NCBI RefSeq assembly: GCF_026191115.1
Contig: NZ_JAPHOT010000001.1
Location: forward strand, 806,001-870,000
Source of the DNA: Legionella sp. PATHC035
GTDB lineage: Bacteria > Pseudomonadota > Gammaproteobacteria > Legionellales > Legionellaceae
Length of the DNA stretch: 64,000 nucleotides
Direction: 5' to 3'
The translations under genes were made by a program, and so were the position numbers. The notes under the pieces are model-generated. The model did no database searches and had not been told where the DNA came from. It saw only the letters and a list, made by a program, of their open reading frames with translations. Below are positions 1-9,064 of this stretch, piece by piece; positions within the stretch are counted from its first letter, which is position 1, and each line of letters opens with the position of its first letter.

Positions 1-1
1 A

Positions 2-1072
2 CTTGAGCAACTGATTAGCGAACAATTTCATGGGGCTATTCTAAGTAACTATGTGATGAAAGAGAATAAAGTAAATAGTGAGCATCTGCATAATAGTTTA
101 GGAATGATTCCCGCTGTTCTTAAAAACCGTTCCTTACTCGATTCAAAAGATACTCTGCTGATCAATTTCTCTAAAAATTTAAAGTTATTACTGGGTTTTC
201 AACTAAAAAAAGATATTACAAAAGCAGCCAATCAATTACTCGATGAGTTCATTTGTAACCTGTTACTTTCAAATCGAATCGATCATCAGCGTGTAGGAGA
301 AATTATTTATCATTACTGCTATTTAATGCATCAGGCTGGCACATTCCAAGAGACTAATCGTATGACGTTCCATAATCTCGCTATTATTATGGCTCCCCGA
401 TTGACTCAAGATTTAGATCTCTTTCCAGCAACAGATCTTTTGGGTTTGAGCGGTTTTTTAAGTCAATTGACTCCGGTATTGGAAAATTACATCAGCGATG
501 ACCAGTGGAATAAAGATTTTAAAGAACGTCATGCTGATAAACTGGAGCATTTAGCAAATACAAGCCATGCAATACGCGAAAAATTGGAGCATATGAGAGA
601 ATCCTCTAAAACATTGGTACTTGTTTCTATGAAGAACTTGGTGACCCAAGCAACGAGCCTTCAAAACCAAATCAATTCGCTTGAGAAACAATTAAAAGAT
701 GATTCCCTTAAAAGAAAAGTGAAGAAAACATTAAATAAAGAACTGGAGCAGTTAAAAGAAGAGCAGACCGAACTCAACTTGAAAGTTTCTGAATTAGCCC
801 AAAAAATTCCTACCTTGAATCGTGGCTATCAACAAATACAAGAAGAAATCGATCTCATGTCTCTCTCTGAAAATGGAGAAAAAGCAGAGAAAGATCCGCA
901 TGGGAAACAGGAACTTAGTTCCAGTCTAGTCCAATTTGGCATTTTTGAGTCGCAACACACCACGACTATACCTACGTCATTATTTCCGGTTCCTCAATCA
1001 ATAGAAGCATTTAAACTACAAGGAAAGGTTGAGGACGATCAGCAAACTCATAAATCAGGAGGTCCCAATTAG
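2..1072 (+). CDS. RhoGAP-domain protein, 5' end outside window
   Basis: The frame is open to the left edge, so only the C-terminal part is visible; the ATG at 53 is internal. The first part matches the RhoGAP fold: a helical region ending in NRMTFHNLAIIMAP (about 356-397), the family motif whose Asn contacts the GTPase switch region. The arginine finger would lie upstream and cannot be checked. The segment encoded by about 545-850 is strongly charged and heptad-like (predicted coiled coil), followed by a polar tail. RhoGAP domains accelerate GTP hydrolysis by eukaryotic Rho, Rac or Cdc42 GTPases, so this is most likely a translocated effector. That role is inferred from family and genome type. 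No signal peptide can be judged because the N-terminus is missing. Confidence 0.75.
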   Translation, partial: LEQLISEQFHGAILSNYVMKENKVNSEHLHNSLGMIPAVLKNRSLLDSKDTLLINFSKNLKLLLGFQLKKDITKAANQLLDEFICNLLLSNRIDHQRVGEIIYHYCYLMHQAGTFQETNRMTFHNLAIIMAPRLTQDLDLFPATDLLGLSGFLSQLTPVLENYISDDQWNKDFKERHADKLEHLANTSHAIREKLEHMRESSKTLVLVSMKNLVTQATSLQNQINSLEKQLKDDSLKRKVKKTLNKELEQLKEEQTELNLKVSELAQKIPTLNRGYQQIQEEIDLMSLSENGEKAEKDPHGKQELSSSLVQFGIFESQHTTTIPTSLFPVPQSIEAFKLQGKVEDDQQTHKSGGPN

Positions 1073-1413
1073 ACTCACCTTTATCTTCTCAAGTGTTGCT
1101 TGCGCATCGCTTGAGAGCGCTTTCTTACGGCTAAACGTCTCTCTAAGGTGTGAAGTGGTTTATTGGCCTCCCCACTGTTTTTTGTCAATTTTTCGGGCAC
1201 TTATCACCCTGCACTCTCCCCTAGTTCTTTATTTTGATGAATAAATTAGATGTCTTTTTATTACTTAATAAATTCTTAATAAATTTGCTTTACTATGAGT
1301 TTGCCTTCGCAGAGGGTAGGTGAAGAATATTGAATTATTTATATTTTTATTTATTCTTCATGGTGGCCAAATTGGCATCTTCAAATATTATTTAACCAAA
1401 AGGAAAATCGTAT
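1073..1413. other. Intergenic region with inverted repeat
   Basis: This 341-base gap has no convincing gene. A 71-codon open frame across it has no ribosome site and no family features. A 9-base inverted repeat (TGAAGAATA at 1321-1329, TATTCTTCA at 1352-1360) lies 54 bases before the next start codon, so the leader of that gene could fold into a long AT-rich hairpin. Confidence 0.5.
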
Positions 1414-2091
1414 ATGCGTAAATTATTGGTATCCTGTTTGTTTGCTCTATTGTCAATGTCGTATGCAACTCTTGCTAACAGTTATGGGGTTCATGAGGAT
1501 CATCCCTATGATTTTGTCGTTACCAAGGATGTTTATAAGTTTTCAGAAGTTTATCAAATTAAATCGCCCCAAAGAGAAACCTATCCTGGGTCAATAAAAA
1601 AGAGCGCATTTCGTATCCGTACAAACTATGATTTATCCAATAAAGATGGATGGCAAGCCACCGGTATTACGCGAATCATTTCTTTAGGTTCTCTATATCC
1701 TTGGGCTAAAGAAATTGATATTTATGATACTCGTGGTGTACAAATTGGTTTTATAGATGGAAATTTAGCAACGCTTGAATCTGCAAAATTCACCCTGTAT
1801 GACTATGATGAGTCAGGGAAAGCTACTGAAATTGGTTATGCTTATGCAAATCCCAGCTTTGACCGATTCGTCATTTTAGAATCAACGAGCAATCCTCATC
1901 CTATTGCCGAACTCAATCGCAATTTTGGCGATAAAACCTGGAGTGTTTCAGTTCATTATCCTGAAAAAATAGATGATCGCATTGTTCGTATTTTTGCCGG
2001 ATTTGTAATTGATTACGAAGATAAGTTTTTAGCAGGTCCAGATGAATCAGATGATGACGAGTTCCTTAATCAAGAGGGATCAGTAAACTAA
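1414..2091 (+). CDS. Secreted protein with LURP-one/tubby-like fold (predicted)
   Basis: 225 residues with a clear signal peptide (MRKLL then a hydrophobic run, likely cleavage after residue 21, near ALAN). The mature part alternates short strands: an FRIRTNYDL-like strand, then KEIDIYDTRGVQIGFIDGN, then RFVILES, then WSVSVHYPEKIDDRIVRIFAGFVIDY. This resembles the beta-barrel of LURP-one/tubby C-terminal proteins. The C-terminus is acidic (DESDDDE). It is probably periplasmic or secreted. AAAAGGAAAAT precedes the ATG as ribosome site. The gene stands alone and is followed by hairpins near 2107-2155. The fold assignment is pattern recognition only and no biochemical function can be given. Confidence 0.6.
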   Translation: MRKLLVSCLFALLSMSYATLANSYGVHEDHPYDFVVTKDVYKFSEVYQIKSPQRETYPGSIKKSAFRIRTNYDLSNKDGWQATGITRIISLGSLYPWAKEIDIYDTRGVQIGFIDGNLATLESAKFTLYDYDESGKATEIGYAYANPSFDRFVILESTSNPHPIAELNRNFGDKTWSVSVHYPEKIDDRIVRIFAGFVIDYEDKFLAGPDESDDDEFLNQEGSVN

Positions 2092-2106
2092 GCTTGCAGT
2101 CACTCT

Positions 2107-2155
2107 CTGAGCGAGCAGGAAAATGCTCCTCAGGCTCATTTGAGCTTAGTTTTTT
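2107..2155 (+). terminator. Hairpins and T-run after the secreted protein gene
   Basis: A hairpin CTGA-GC-GAGCA / TGCTC-C-TCAG spans 2107-2133. GCTCATTTGAGC follows directly, then a run of T at 2150-2155. The position, just after the stop at 2091, fits factor-independent termination. Confidence 0.55.
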
Positions 2156-2273
2156 AAAATCGATAGGGATGTCGATTTTTTACACAATAATTTTGGCAAC
2201 ACATCGATGAATAATCCCTTGAAGTGAGACTTAATCGGTAGTACACAATTGCTAAAGGATGCCACTCTGTATC

Positions 2274-3683
2274 TCATTGTTGTTTTTTACTGTGTTTTTC
2301 ATGGTGTTTTTCATCATCTGCCTCAGACTCATCTGATGTAGAACGTTCGTGTTTTTTAGATTGACTTGATACCGGCTCCGGCATCTTGCTTTTACTCTGA
2401 AAAAATTCCATCCAATTAGAATAAAATCCTGGTTTTTGTGGAGAGGTTACTTTTATCCGGACGCCTGCGCCCCACATCGATTCCATATAGCTATTATCAG
2501 AGAGCATTGCCAATTCATCTAAAGTAAAAGGGCTATTACCACCCACTTCGCCATAACTTTCGGCTTTCGTAGAAAAATGTTCCATGCAGCGCTCATAGAT
2601 TATTTCATTAGGAATATCAATCCGTGAATAATGCGTTTTATTCATTGAGGCTATTTTTTCTTTAGATCGTAAAACCATTTCATACGCAGCTTTGTAATGA
2701 CTGTCCAACAAATAGCTTTGGAGATGAGGTAATCCGAGGTCTTTACCAAAACAGAGCAATAAGGAATTTAAAACAAAAGGAGAACGACAACTAAAACTAA
2801 ATTGTTTTGAATCTAACGGATCATTGGCAGCATGCATCGAATCCTCTACAGAATCCAATGTCATTTCCCAAAGACTTTGACAATATTTTGTTTTTACTGA
2901 AACCAACACTTCGAGTAATTGCACAAAGTTTAGTTTTTTTCCTGTTTTAAGATTTAAATCGATAGCACCTTTTTCAATGGCGTGCGCAAATGCTTCAAGC
3001 AATAATCGATGGGAATAAGAACCATGTAACAGCACACGATCAATTTGCTTATTCTCAGTAAAAAGTTGGCCGCTTGAGATGACTCGGTCTGCTATCATGC
3101 TACTGACATAACCAATAAATTTAACCACATAACCATTTTTATTCACATCACGGGAATTCTCATGCTTCAGTAAGAGCGTATCCAACATCCTTGCCTTTTT
3201 TAACGGTTGATAGGCATCTGGAGCACCTGGAATGAAGTTGCCTCTTCCTGCAATCAAGTAAGGAGGGCTATAAGTTGCTTGTGATGGAAAAGCTTGACTT
3301 TCTTGCATTAATGTTCCCAGTTCACCATCTAAATCTTTGAGATGCTCTACCACTTTCAAGGGATCATAAGCAAACCCCATTAACTGGTTGGCAATGTTTG
3401 CTATCTCCTCAGCAGACATATCTTTTAATAAAGGTTCCGGGATGTTTAAATCCTCCACCTTGACCTTTGGCGGGGGATTTTTCGGAGCTTGAATGGTAAT
3501 TTGCTCCTGTTCCACCTTAAAATCTGGCTTTACCATACATTTATCAAAAAAATCAGCGCTTCTATAATTAGGATCTTGAGCTAATTTTTTTACTGCCATG
3601 GTCACAGTAATACCATTTGAATTGATCTCAGGCGAATATTTCCCATCAAAAGACATCATGACCTCGCTTTGTGTAATAATCAT
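2274..3683 (-). CDS. Uncharacterised protein, candidate effector
   Basis: 469 residues, cytosolic in appearance: no signal peptide and no membrane segment. I do not recognise a domain. A proline/lysine-rich stretch (about 65-80, PKNPPPKVKVEDL) precedes a mainly helical body. The last 30 residues are very polar with Glu/Lys/His runs (ESEADDEKHHEKHSKKQQ), which resembles the Glu-rich C-terminal signals of some Dot/Icm substrates. Translation may start at the first ATG or at the Met-Met pair nine codons later. The gene points away from the neighbouring release-factor-like gene, with about 80 bases between their starts. The effector role is inferred only from tail composition and genome context. 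Confidence 0.6.
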   Translation of the reverse strand: MIITQSEVMMSFDGKYSPEINSNGITVTMAVKKLAQDPNYRSADFFDKCMVKPDFKVEQEQITIQAPKNPPPKVKVEDLNIPEPLLKDMSAEEIANIANQLMGFAYDPLKVVEHLKDLDGELGTLMQESQAFPSQATYSPPYLIAGRGNFIPGAPDAYQPLKKARMLDTLLLKHENSRDVNKNGYVVKFIGYVSSMIADRVISSGQLFTENKQIDRVLLHGSYSHRLLLEAFAHAIEKGAIDLNLKTGKKLNFVQLLEVLVSVKTKYCQSLWEMTLDSVEDSMHAANDPLDSKQFSFSCRSPFVLNSLLLCFGKDLGLPHLQSYLLDSHYKAAYEMVLRSKEKIASMNKTHYSRIDIPNEIIYERCMEHFSTKAESYGEVGGNSPFTLDELAMLSDNSYMESMWGAGVRIKVTSPQKPGFYSNWMEFFQSKSKMPEPVSSQSKKHERSTSDESEADDEKHHEKHSKKQQ

Positions 3684-3762
3684 ATTAAGTATAGAATATG
3701 GTCATTTAATATGCAGATGCTCTCTCTGAGAGTTAAAAAGTATTTCCTAAGAAGAACTTAAG

Positions 3763-4167
3763 ATGATTAATAAAGAAAAATGGGAGAAATTAGCTGAGTT
3801 CATGACGAAACTTCATATCAATGAATCCGAGCTGATTGAGAAATTTATTATTGGCAGTGGTAAAGGGGGACAGAAACTCCATAAAACTGCCTCCACGGTG
3901 TATTTGAAGCATACTCCTTCAGGATTGGAAATAAAATGCCAAGATTCAAGGAGTCGTGAAGATAATCGATATTTTGCCAGAATAAGGCTTTGTGACAAAT
4001 TGCATTCGATAGTGAGTGATGAGAAAACAAAAGAACAGCAAAAAATGGAACAATTAAAACGTCAAAAGAAAAGACGTTCAAGACGAGCGAAACAAAAAAT
4101 TTTAGATGAAAAATCCAGGCAAAGTGAAACGAAAATGCTGAGGAAAAAACCGGATTCCCATGAATAA
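3763..4167 (+). CDS. Release-factor-like peptidyl-tRNA hydrolase (ribosome rescue)
   Basis: 134 residues comprising only the catalytic domain of class I release factors. It has GSGKGGQKLHKTAS at about 30-43, where GGQ is the motif that triggers peptidyl-tRNA hydrolysis. Then come KHTPSGLEIKCQDSRSREDNR and a long Lys/Arg-rich tail that probably binds the ribosome. The codon-recognition domains of RF1/RF2 are absent, as in ArfB/YaeJ and the mitochondrial MTRFR (C12orf65) group. The SRSREDNRYFARIRL stretch looks closer to the MTRFR-like branch than to ArfB. The residues before GGQ read GSGKGGQ rather than the ArfB-type GPGGQ. The ribosome site is AAGAAG before the ATG. Probable role: rescue of stalled ribosomes in the cytoplasm. 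Confidence 0.8.
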   Translation: MINKEKWEKLAEFMTKLHINESELIEKFIIGSGKGGQKLHKTASTVYLKHTPSGLEIKCQDSRSREDNRYFARIRLCDKLHSIVSDEKTKEQQKMEQLKRQKKRRSRRAKQKILDEKSRQSETKMLRKKPDSHE

Positions 4168-4207
4168 AATGATTTATGAAATGAGAAAAACGAAAATAAT
4201 AAAAGGA

Positions 4208-7048
4208 CTACCATTTAATTTGATAATACTCCCCTTCTATGAGCTGGGTAGTCGGTTTTTCTATTCCCTTTGAAATTTCATGACTTTTAATTAAAAGCTT
4301 CAGATTCTCGTCAAGCACTTGATGTTTTTTTTCATAACTTACATGTTGCCCTTGTTTGCTTTCAAGCAGTTCTTTAAGTTTACTGTCATAGAGACCCTTT
4401 AATACAGATAAAACGTGATCATGAGCTTGGGTATCTTCTGATTTTCCTTTAAAGAAGGCAAAGCCACTTTGTGGAACAAAATTTATAGGAGTCTTGATTA
4501 GATTCTTTTTAACTTGTAGGTATAAATCATTCAGTTGAGTCATTGCAATTAAAGGATTTTCATCGAGCGTTTTCCCCAATTTTTTCTTAAATGTTTTCGG
4601 ATGATTTAAAATAGAATTTGTATCAGCCCCCTGAAGAAAGGTGGTTGCAGAAGTAATATTCGGTTGAGCCCCTGCTTTTATCAATTTGACGCATAAATGA
4701 TAAAATTTTTTCGATAGAGCAATATCTAACATAGTTTTTCCATTCACATCTTCTGTGTTTAAATCGACTCCTTCCTTTAAAAGATAATTAGTTAAAGCTA
4801 TAAATTTGTCTTCAGCAGTTTGCCAATAGTTAAATATCTCATCAAGTGCATGATGCAATGGATTTCTCCCGGCAGGATTTCTTTTATGAAGTAACGTGGG
4901 ATCTCGGGATATAATTTCGTGTATCATAGGCAAAGGAGATCGACCGATTGCTACATGCAAAATATTATTTCCATCTAAATCGACGTAGTCAATCTTTGCG
5001 CCCATCTTCAATAATAATTGCATCGATTTAAAATCCTTCCCTACCATAGCATTATGGAGAGGAGGACATAAGTTTTCATTTAGTTTATTAATCAATGTCC
5101 TATCGTGCTTCAATAGTATTTTGATCAGTTCTTCTCTGTTTTTTTCTTGAGTATGAAAAACATAATGCAAGGCGGTATATCTTCGTTCATCGGTTTTACT
5201 GGTATCAGCACCTTTTTTTAATAAATAATTAACCAGCCTTATATCCCCTCTTTGAACCGCCAACATTAACGGTGTTGACTTCTCGTTCTTTATCGGAGTA
5301 TCGATGCCTATTCCAGTACCCTCTGCATCCAAAAATTGTTCGACTAAACTTCTACTTCCTACGCTGAGTGCAATATAGAACACGTCCTTACTTGCAAGAA
5401 GTTCTTTGTGTTTATTAATAATTTTTTTTAAAGCGCCTCTATCTTCCCGCACCAATACTTCATCTAAAAGATCTTTACTGATCTCTGCACCAGACTCTAA
5501 TAACTTTTCAAACACATCAAGTTTATTATTCTTATAGGCTAAAAATATGGGTGAAGAACCTTTGTTATCGGGTGCATTGATTTCAATCTCATCTGTGGAT
5601 GTTAAAGCAACAACCAGCTCTGGATTTCCATACTCAGCAGCATAATGGAACGCCGTTTTTCCCTGATTGTCTTTAGCGTTCAGTATTGCAAGAGCATTAT
5701 TCTGGGAGACTATACCCTTTAATATTTTACCCATTATCTGCATATTTCCAGATTCCGCAGCATAATGAAGGGCCGTTTTGCCATCGTAATCTGGGATTGA
5801 TAAATCGGCTTTATTAGCAATTAACTCATCGATCATTGCCATGTTGCCCATCATCACCGCTAAATGGATAGGGGCTTTACCTACATAAATTGGAGGCGCC
5901 CCCTGCTTGATGCGTTTATTTATCTGAGCTAGATCACAAGCGGATACCAGCTCTTTGATATGACCTGGATTGCTTAAATAAATTGCCCCTCGATGAAGTG
6001 GATATTTCGTTTTTATTGAATCGACACACTCTCGTGCATTGTCTTTTAGTCTTCTAATATCTAAAAACGAAAAATCTATATCTCGAATCTTCTGGTAAGA
6101 AGGACTATCAAGCATCTCCATAAACTTTTTCTTTTCTTCCAAAGTTTCACTATACCCGTATAAAGAAATACCGTTTTTATTCTGCTCAACAATCTCCACT
6201 GTATTTAAAATCGCTTCTTTAATAACGACTACTAACTGATCAGCACTGTATAAATCAAAAACATTAGGCTCATAAAAAGTGGCTGGGGGCAAACCCTGTT
6301 GCATTAAAAGAATATTTAATAAATTGTTTACGAAGGTTCTTCCATTGGCATCTTTAAAAGGATGCAATACTTCATACTGCCGAATATGCTTGGCAATAAC
6401 GTACAGTTTTTCATCAAGTGTTTTTGCAGCTTTAATTTCCTTGTTATAAGATTGGGTAATAGCATCTAGAAAAACATCGACATTTTTTCTTACTGCTCGA
6501 TAGAAATGGTTTGTGTTACTGTGGCCATAGGCACTCATATCTTCATATATTTTTTTGGCAAGCTCAGGTATTTTTTCGGGAGTCAAATCTTGAAGATAAT
6601 CCAACTCAAAGCTTGGACCAAACGGGCCTTGTCTTCCAGGACCAAATGATGCACCACCATCGATAAGAAAAAATAGTTGGAGAAATTCCTCTATTCCTTT
6701 AATTGAAGCACGACAGGCTGGAATGCCAAATGATACAGACTCATCTGTTCTGATTTCACCGGGGCTCTTATCCTCTAACGCCTCTACTTCTCGTCCACAC
6801 TTTTTATGTATTTCTTTAATTAAATCGACACTTAATTCAAATTCCTCGCCTTGTTTATAAACTTGCAGCGCAATGGAGCACAAACTCTCTAAAGCCGCAT
6901 TAATCGAACCTCGTTCTCTTGATTCATAACCATGCCAACCCTTTTCCTTTGACCAAAAACGTCCATCAACCAATAATCTCCATATTTGTTCCGGTGGGTA
7001 GGATTTTAGAAAAAACAGCCCAGGCAAATTTGGCATAATTCTACTCAT
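4208..7048 (-). CDS. ankX: AnkX: Fic-domain phosphocholine transferase with ankyrin repeats
   Basis: 946 residues, practically the length of L. pneumophila AnkX, with matching N-terminus (IMPNLPG...FWSKE.GW.GYESRE) and matching order of domains. The Fic core reads HPFKDANGRTF with catalytic His at residue 229, the same number as in AnkX. Ankyrin repeats follow from about residue 380 to 800, with typical TPLHxAxxxGN units such as KTALHYAAESGN. AnkX transfers phosphocholine from CDP-choline to Ser/Thr in host Rab1 and Rab35 and is delivered by the Dot/Icm system. Fic motif and repeats are intact, so activity is expected. It is divergent from the lem3-like gene, which encodes the reversing enzyme, with 239 bases between the starts. 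Confidence 0.95.
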   Translation of the reverse strand: MSRIMPNLPGLFFLKSYPPEQIWRLLVDGRFWSKEKGWHGYESRERGSINAALESLCSIALQVYKQGEEFELSVDLIKEIHKKCGREVEALEDKSPGEIRTDESVSFGIPACRASIKGIEEFLQLFFLIDGGASFGPGRQGPFGPSFELDYLQDLTPEKIPELAKKIYEDMSAYGHSNTNHFYRAVRKNVDVFLDAITQSYNKEIKAAKTLDEKLYVIAKHIRQYEVLHPFKDANGRTFVNNLLNILLMQQGLPPATFYEPNVFDLYSADQLVVVIKEAILNTVEIVEQNKNGISLYGYSETLEEKKKFMEMLDSPSYQKIRDIDFSFLDIRRLKDNARECVDSIKTKYPLHRGAIYLSNPGHIKELVSACDLAQINKRIKQGAPPIYVGKAPIHLAVMMGNMAMIDELIANKADLSIPDYDGKTALHYAAESGNMQIMGKILKGIVSQNNALAILNAKDNQGKTAFHYAAEYGNPELVVALTSTDEIEINAPDNKGSSPIFLAYKNNKLDVFEKLLESGAEISKDLLDEVLVREDRGALKKIINKHKELLASKDVFYIALSVGSRSLVEQFLDAEGTGIGIDTPIKNEKSTPLMLAVQRGDIRLVNYLLKKGADTSKTDERRYTALHYVFHTQEKNREELIKILLKHDRTLINKLNENLCPPLHNAMVGKDFKSMQLLLKMGAKIDYVDLDGNNILHVAIGRSPLPMIHEIISRDPTLLHKRNPAGRNPLHHALDEIFNYWQTAEDKFIALTNYLLKEGVDLNTEDVNGKTMLDIALSKKFYHLCVKLIKAGAQPNITSATTFLQGADTNSILNHPKTFKKKLGKTLDENPLIAMTQLNDLYLQVKKNLIKTPINFVPQSGFAFFKGKSEDTQAHDHVLSVLKGLYDSKLKELLESKQGQHVSYEKKHQVLDENLKLLIKSHEISKGIEKPTTQLIEGEYYQIKW

Positions 7049-7287
7049 AAAGTGTCATTATTATTTATAATAATAGCCCAAGGTGATTCAATTATATTCA
7101 ATGAATTCATATTTTATGTCATAATGCCTGGCTTTATTTGTTCATTTTTCTGGAGCAAAGTTTTAAAAAGACTAAATGCAATATAAAGAGACGAGTTGAT
7201 GAGATACCGTCATGCCAGTAACCCCTCACTCCAAAGATGGTTTATTATGGTTTGAGCTACCCATATTGATTGATATAGAGTAATGCG

Positions 7288-8934
7288 ATGAGAGATAAAG
7301 TTATCACCAACCAGAAAGTTATTTTTTCATATTCCGTGGCAAAAGATCGCTCAAAAAAACTGGCTCGTTTTTTATCGGAGAGATTTTATTCCGTAAATCA
7401 AAGCCATAACAGTACAATTCTTATCGGTTCAAGCTTAGCGCATCAGGATCACGATATTGAACATGACAAGATTCTTGATAGTTCTGGCGCATCCATCACT
7501 ACTGATAAGAATGGTGTTATTAACGGTGCACGCATTGCAGTTACCGACGGCTTAGGTGGGGGAGTTGGAGATCAACAAGAAGATGAGGAGATACATAAAG
7601 TATCACTAGCAACGTGTGAAGCATTTTTGGATAGTGATGAACATGTAGAGACAGCTCTCGTCTCAATTGGCAAATTAACTTCTGCAAGAGATAGAACCAA
7701 TACAGAGCGTGCGCATGCATCTATGGCAGCTTTTACTTATAAATACGAGCAAGGAAAAAAATACTCCGGTGAATTTGCAAATATTGGCGATGGATTAATT
7801 ATTGTTTTAGATAAGCAATTTCATATCAAGGAAACGCTCAATGCACGCCATGTTTATCGGGGATTTAATGCATGGTCTCCATCCTCAGTACAAATGTTTG
7901 CCTCACCTACTAATAAAGATCGCGCCCTAATTCACAAAAAAATTGAGTTAACTGAAGGTGATATTGTCATTTCGATGACGGATGGCATATGGGGAGAGTT
8001 AGCCTCCCATTTAACTTCTGAAACAGAAAAGTACCGTGATATCAATATTGCTGCCCATTCATTCGAAGCCTTATTTGACCAATTAGGTGATACTTCATAC
8101 CCTTCTTCATTCGAGATAGCTCAAATCATCACCAGTCACGCCATGTCCCAAAGCTTACAACGCAGACAAACCCTAGTAGAATTACTGCTTGAACTCGAAG
8201 AACAACACTTTCAAGAAAAATCGATAACAACCATCAGTGAAGTATTCGCTTACTTGGATAAAACAAGTAATCCCAAAATAGCGGATGCTTTAAAGAGCAT
8301 TTTGTTCAAGCAAGGTTTAAATGATGGGATAGTTTATTTTGAAAATATCGAGATCCCACTTGCTGTAGTGATGCGCGATTTAAAAAGTCGTACTGTTGGG
8401 GATTGCGCCACAATCAATGTCGTACGAATTCCTTATCATTTAGATGAGCTCATACGATGTTTTATAAATCATCCTGAAAAGCGACACAGCTTATCGCCGC
8501 AATTTGAGACGACGATTCAATCCGAGGCAGAATTAGAGGAGGCATTTATGCGTCTTTCTCTTGAAGTCATACAATCTGAAATTGATTCCAGGCTTTCTGA
8601 TGTGCATTTTCAACCGGCATTTAAAAAAGAAACGCTTGATAAGACCCATAGCCTCTTAACACACTATTTTCGATTATCTCGTCTCTTAGACCAGAAAATG
8701 GATTATCCTAAATTGTTATCTCATTTAAATGCATACCTCACTAAAGAAACATCTTTAGAAAAAAATGATATAGAATTGTTACTATCGATGCTAGACAGCA
8801 AAATTAAACCCAAAAAAGGAATTTTTCATACATTACTTGGGGAAAATCACAACAAACTCTATAAATCATTTTATAAACAAATCGAATTACAGTTTTTAAG
8901 CAATGAATCAAACAATACGCATCAATTGAATTAG
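7288..8934 (+). CDS. lem3: Lem3-like dephosphocholinase (PP2C-fold)
   Basis: 548 residues. The metal-binding skeleton of a PP2C-type phosphatase is visible: VTDGLGGG (Asp87, Gly88), MTDGIWGEL (Asp232) and GDCATINVVRI (Asp372). A helical C-terminal part extends from about 400 to 548. No signal peptide is seen. In L. pneumophila the gene adjoining ankX is lem3, whose product removes phosphocholine from Rab1. The fold, length and position next to ankX make the same assignment very likely here. The ATG at 7288 is preceded by only a weak ribosome site (AGAG). An ATG six bases upstream runs into a stop after two codons. Orthology is inferred from context plus motifs and I could not align it. Confidence 0.85.
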   Translation: MRDKVITNQKVIFSYSVAKDRSKKLARFLSERFYSVNQSHNSTILIGSSLAHQDHDIEHDKILDSSGASITTDKNGVINGARIAVTDGLGGGVGDQQEDEEIHKVSLATCEAFLDSDEHVETALVSIGKLTSARDRTNTERAHASMAAFTYKYEQGKKYSGEFANIGDGLIIVLDKQFHIKETLNARHVYRGFNAWSPSSVQMFASPTNKDRALIHKKIELTEGDIVISMTDGIWGELASHLTSETEKYRDINIAAHSFEALFDQLGDTSYPSSFEIAQIITSHAMSQSLQRRQTLVELLLELEEQHFQEKSITTISEVFAYLDKTSNPKIADALKSILFKQGLNDGIVYFENIEIPLAVVMRDLKSRTVGDCATINVVRIPYHLDELIRCFINHPEKRHSLSPQFETTIQSEAELEEAFMRLSLEVIQSEIDSRLSDVHFQPAFKKETLDKTHSLLTHYFRLSRLLDQKMDYPKLLSHLNAYLTKETSLEKNDIELLLSMLDSKIKPKKGIFHTLLGENHNKLYKSFYKQIELQFLSNESNNTHQLN

Positions 8935-9014
8935 TTGTAGTCCTGGCAAAGCGAGAGAGTATCTTTTAAAACTCTTCTTATCAGTAAATTAAGGTATCCA
9001 TTACGGCCAAGATG

Positions 9015-9045
9015 GGCCAAATACACCCTTTCGGTGCACAAGGCC
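9015..9045. repeat. Stable hairpin after lem3
   Basis: GGCC at 9015-9018 and 9042-9045 close a hairpin whose inner stem pairs TACACC with GGTGCA around a CTTTC loop. It lies between the convergent lem3 and outer-membrane genes and lacks a T-run on either strand, so termination is only possible. Confidence 0.4.
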
Positions 9046-9064
9046 TAAACAGATGGGTTTCATT

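Noticed and set aside
1029..1244. 71-codon open frame after the RhoGAP gene
   Set aside because: Overlaps the real gene's end, no ribosome site and no family features.
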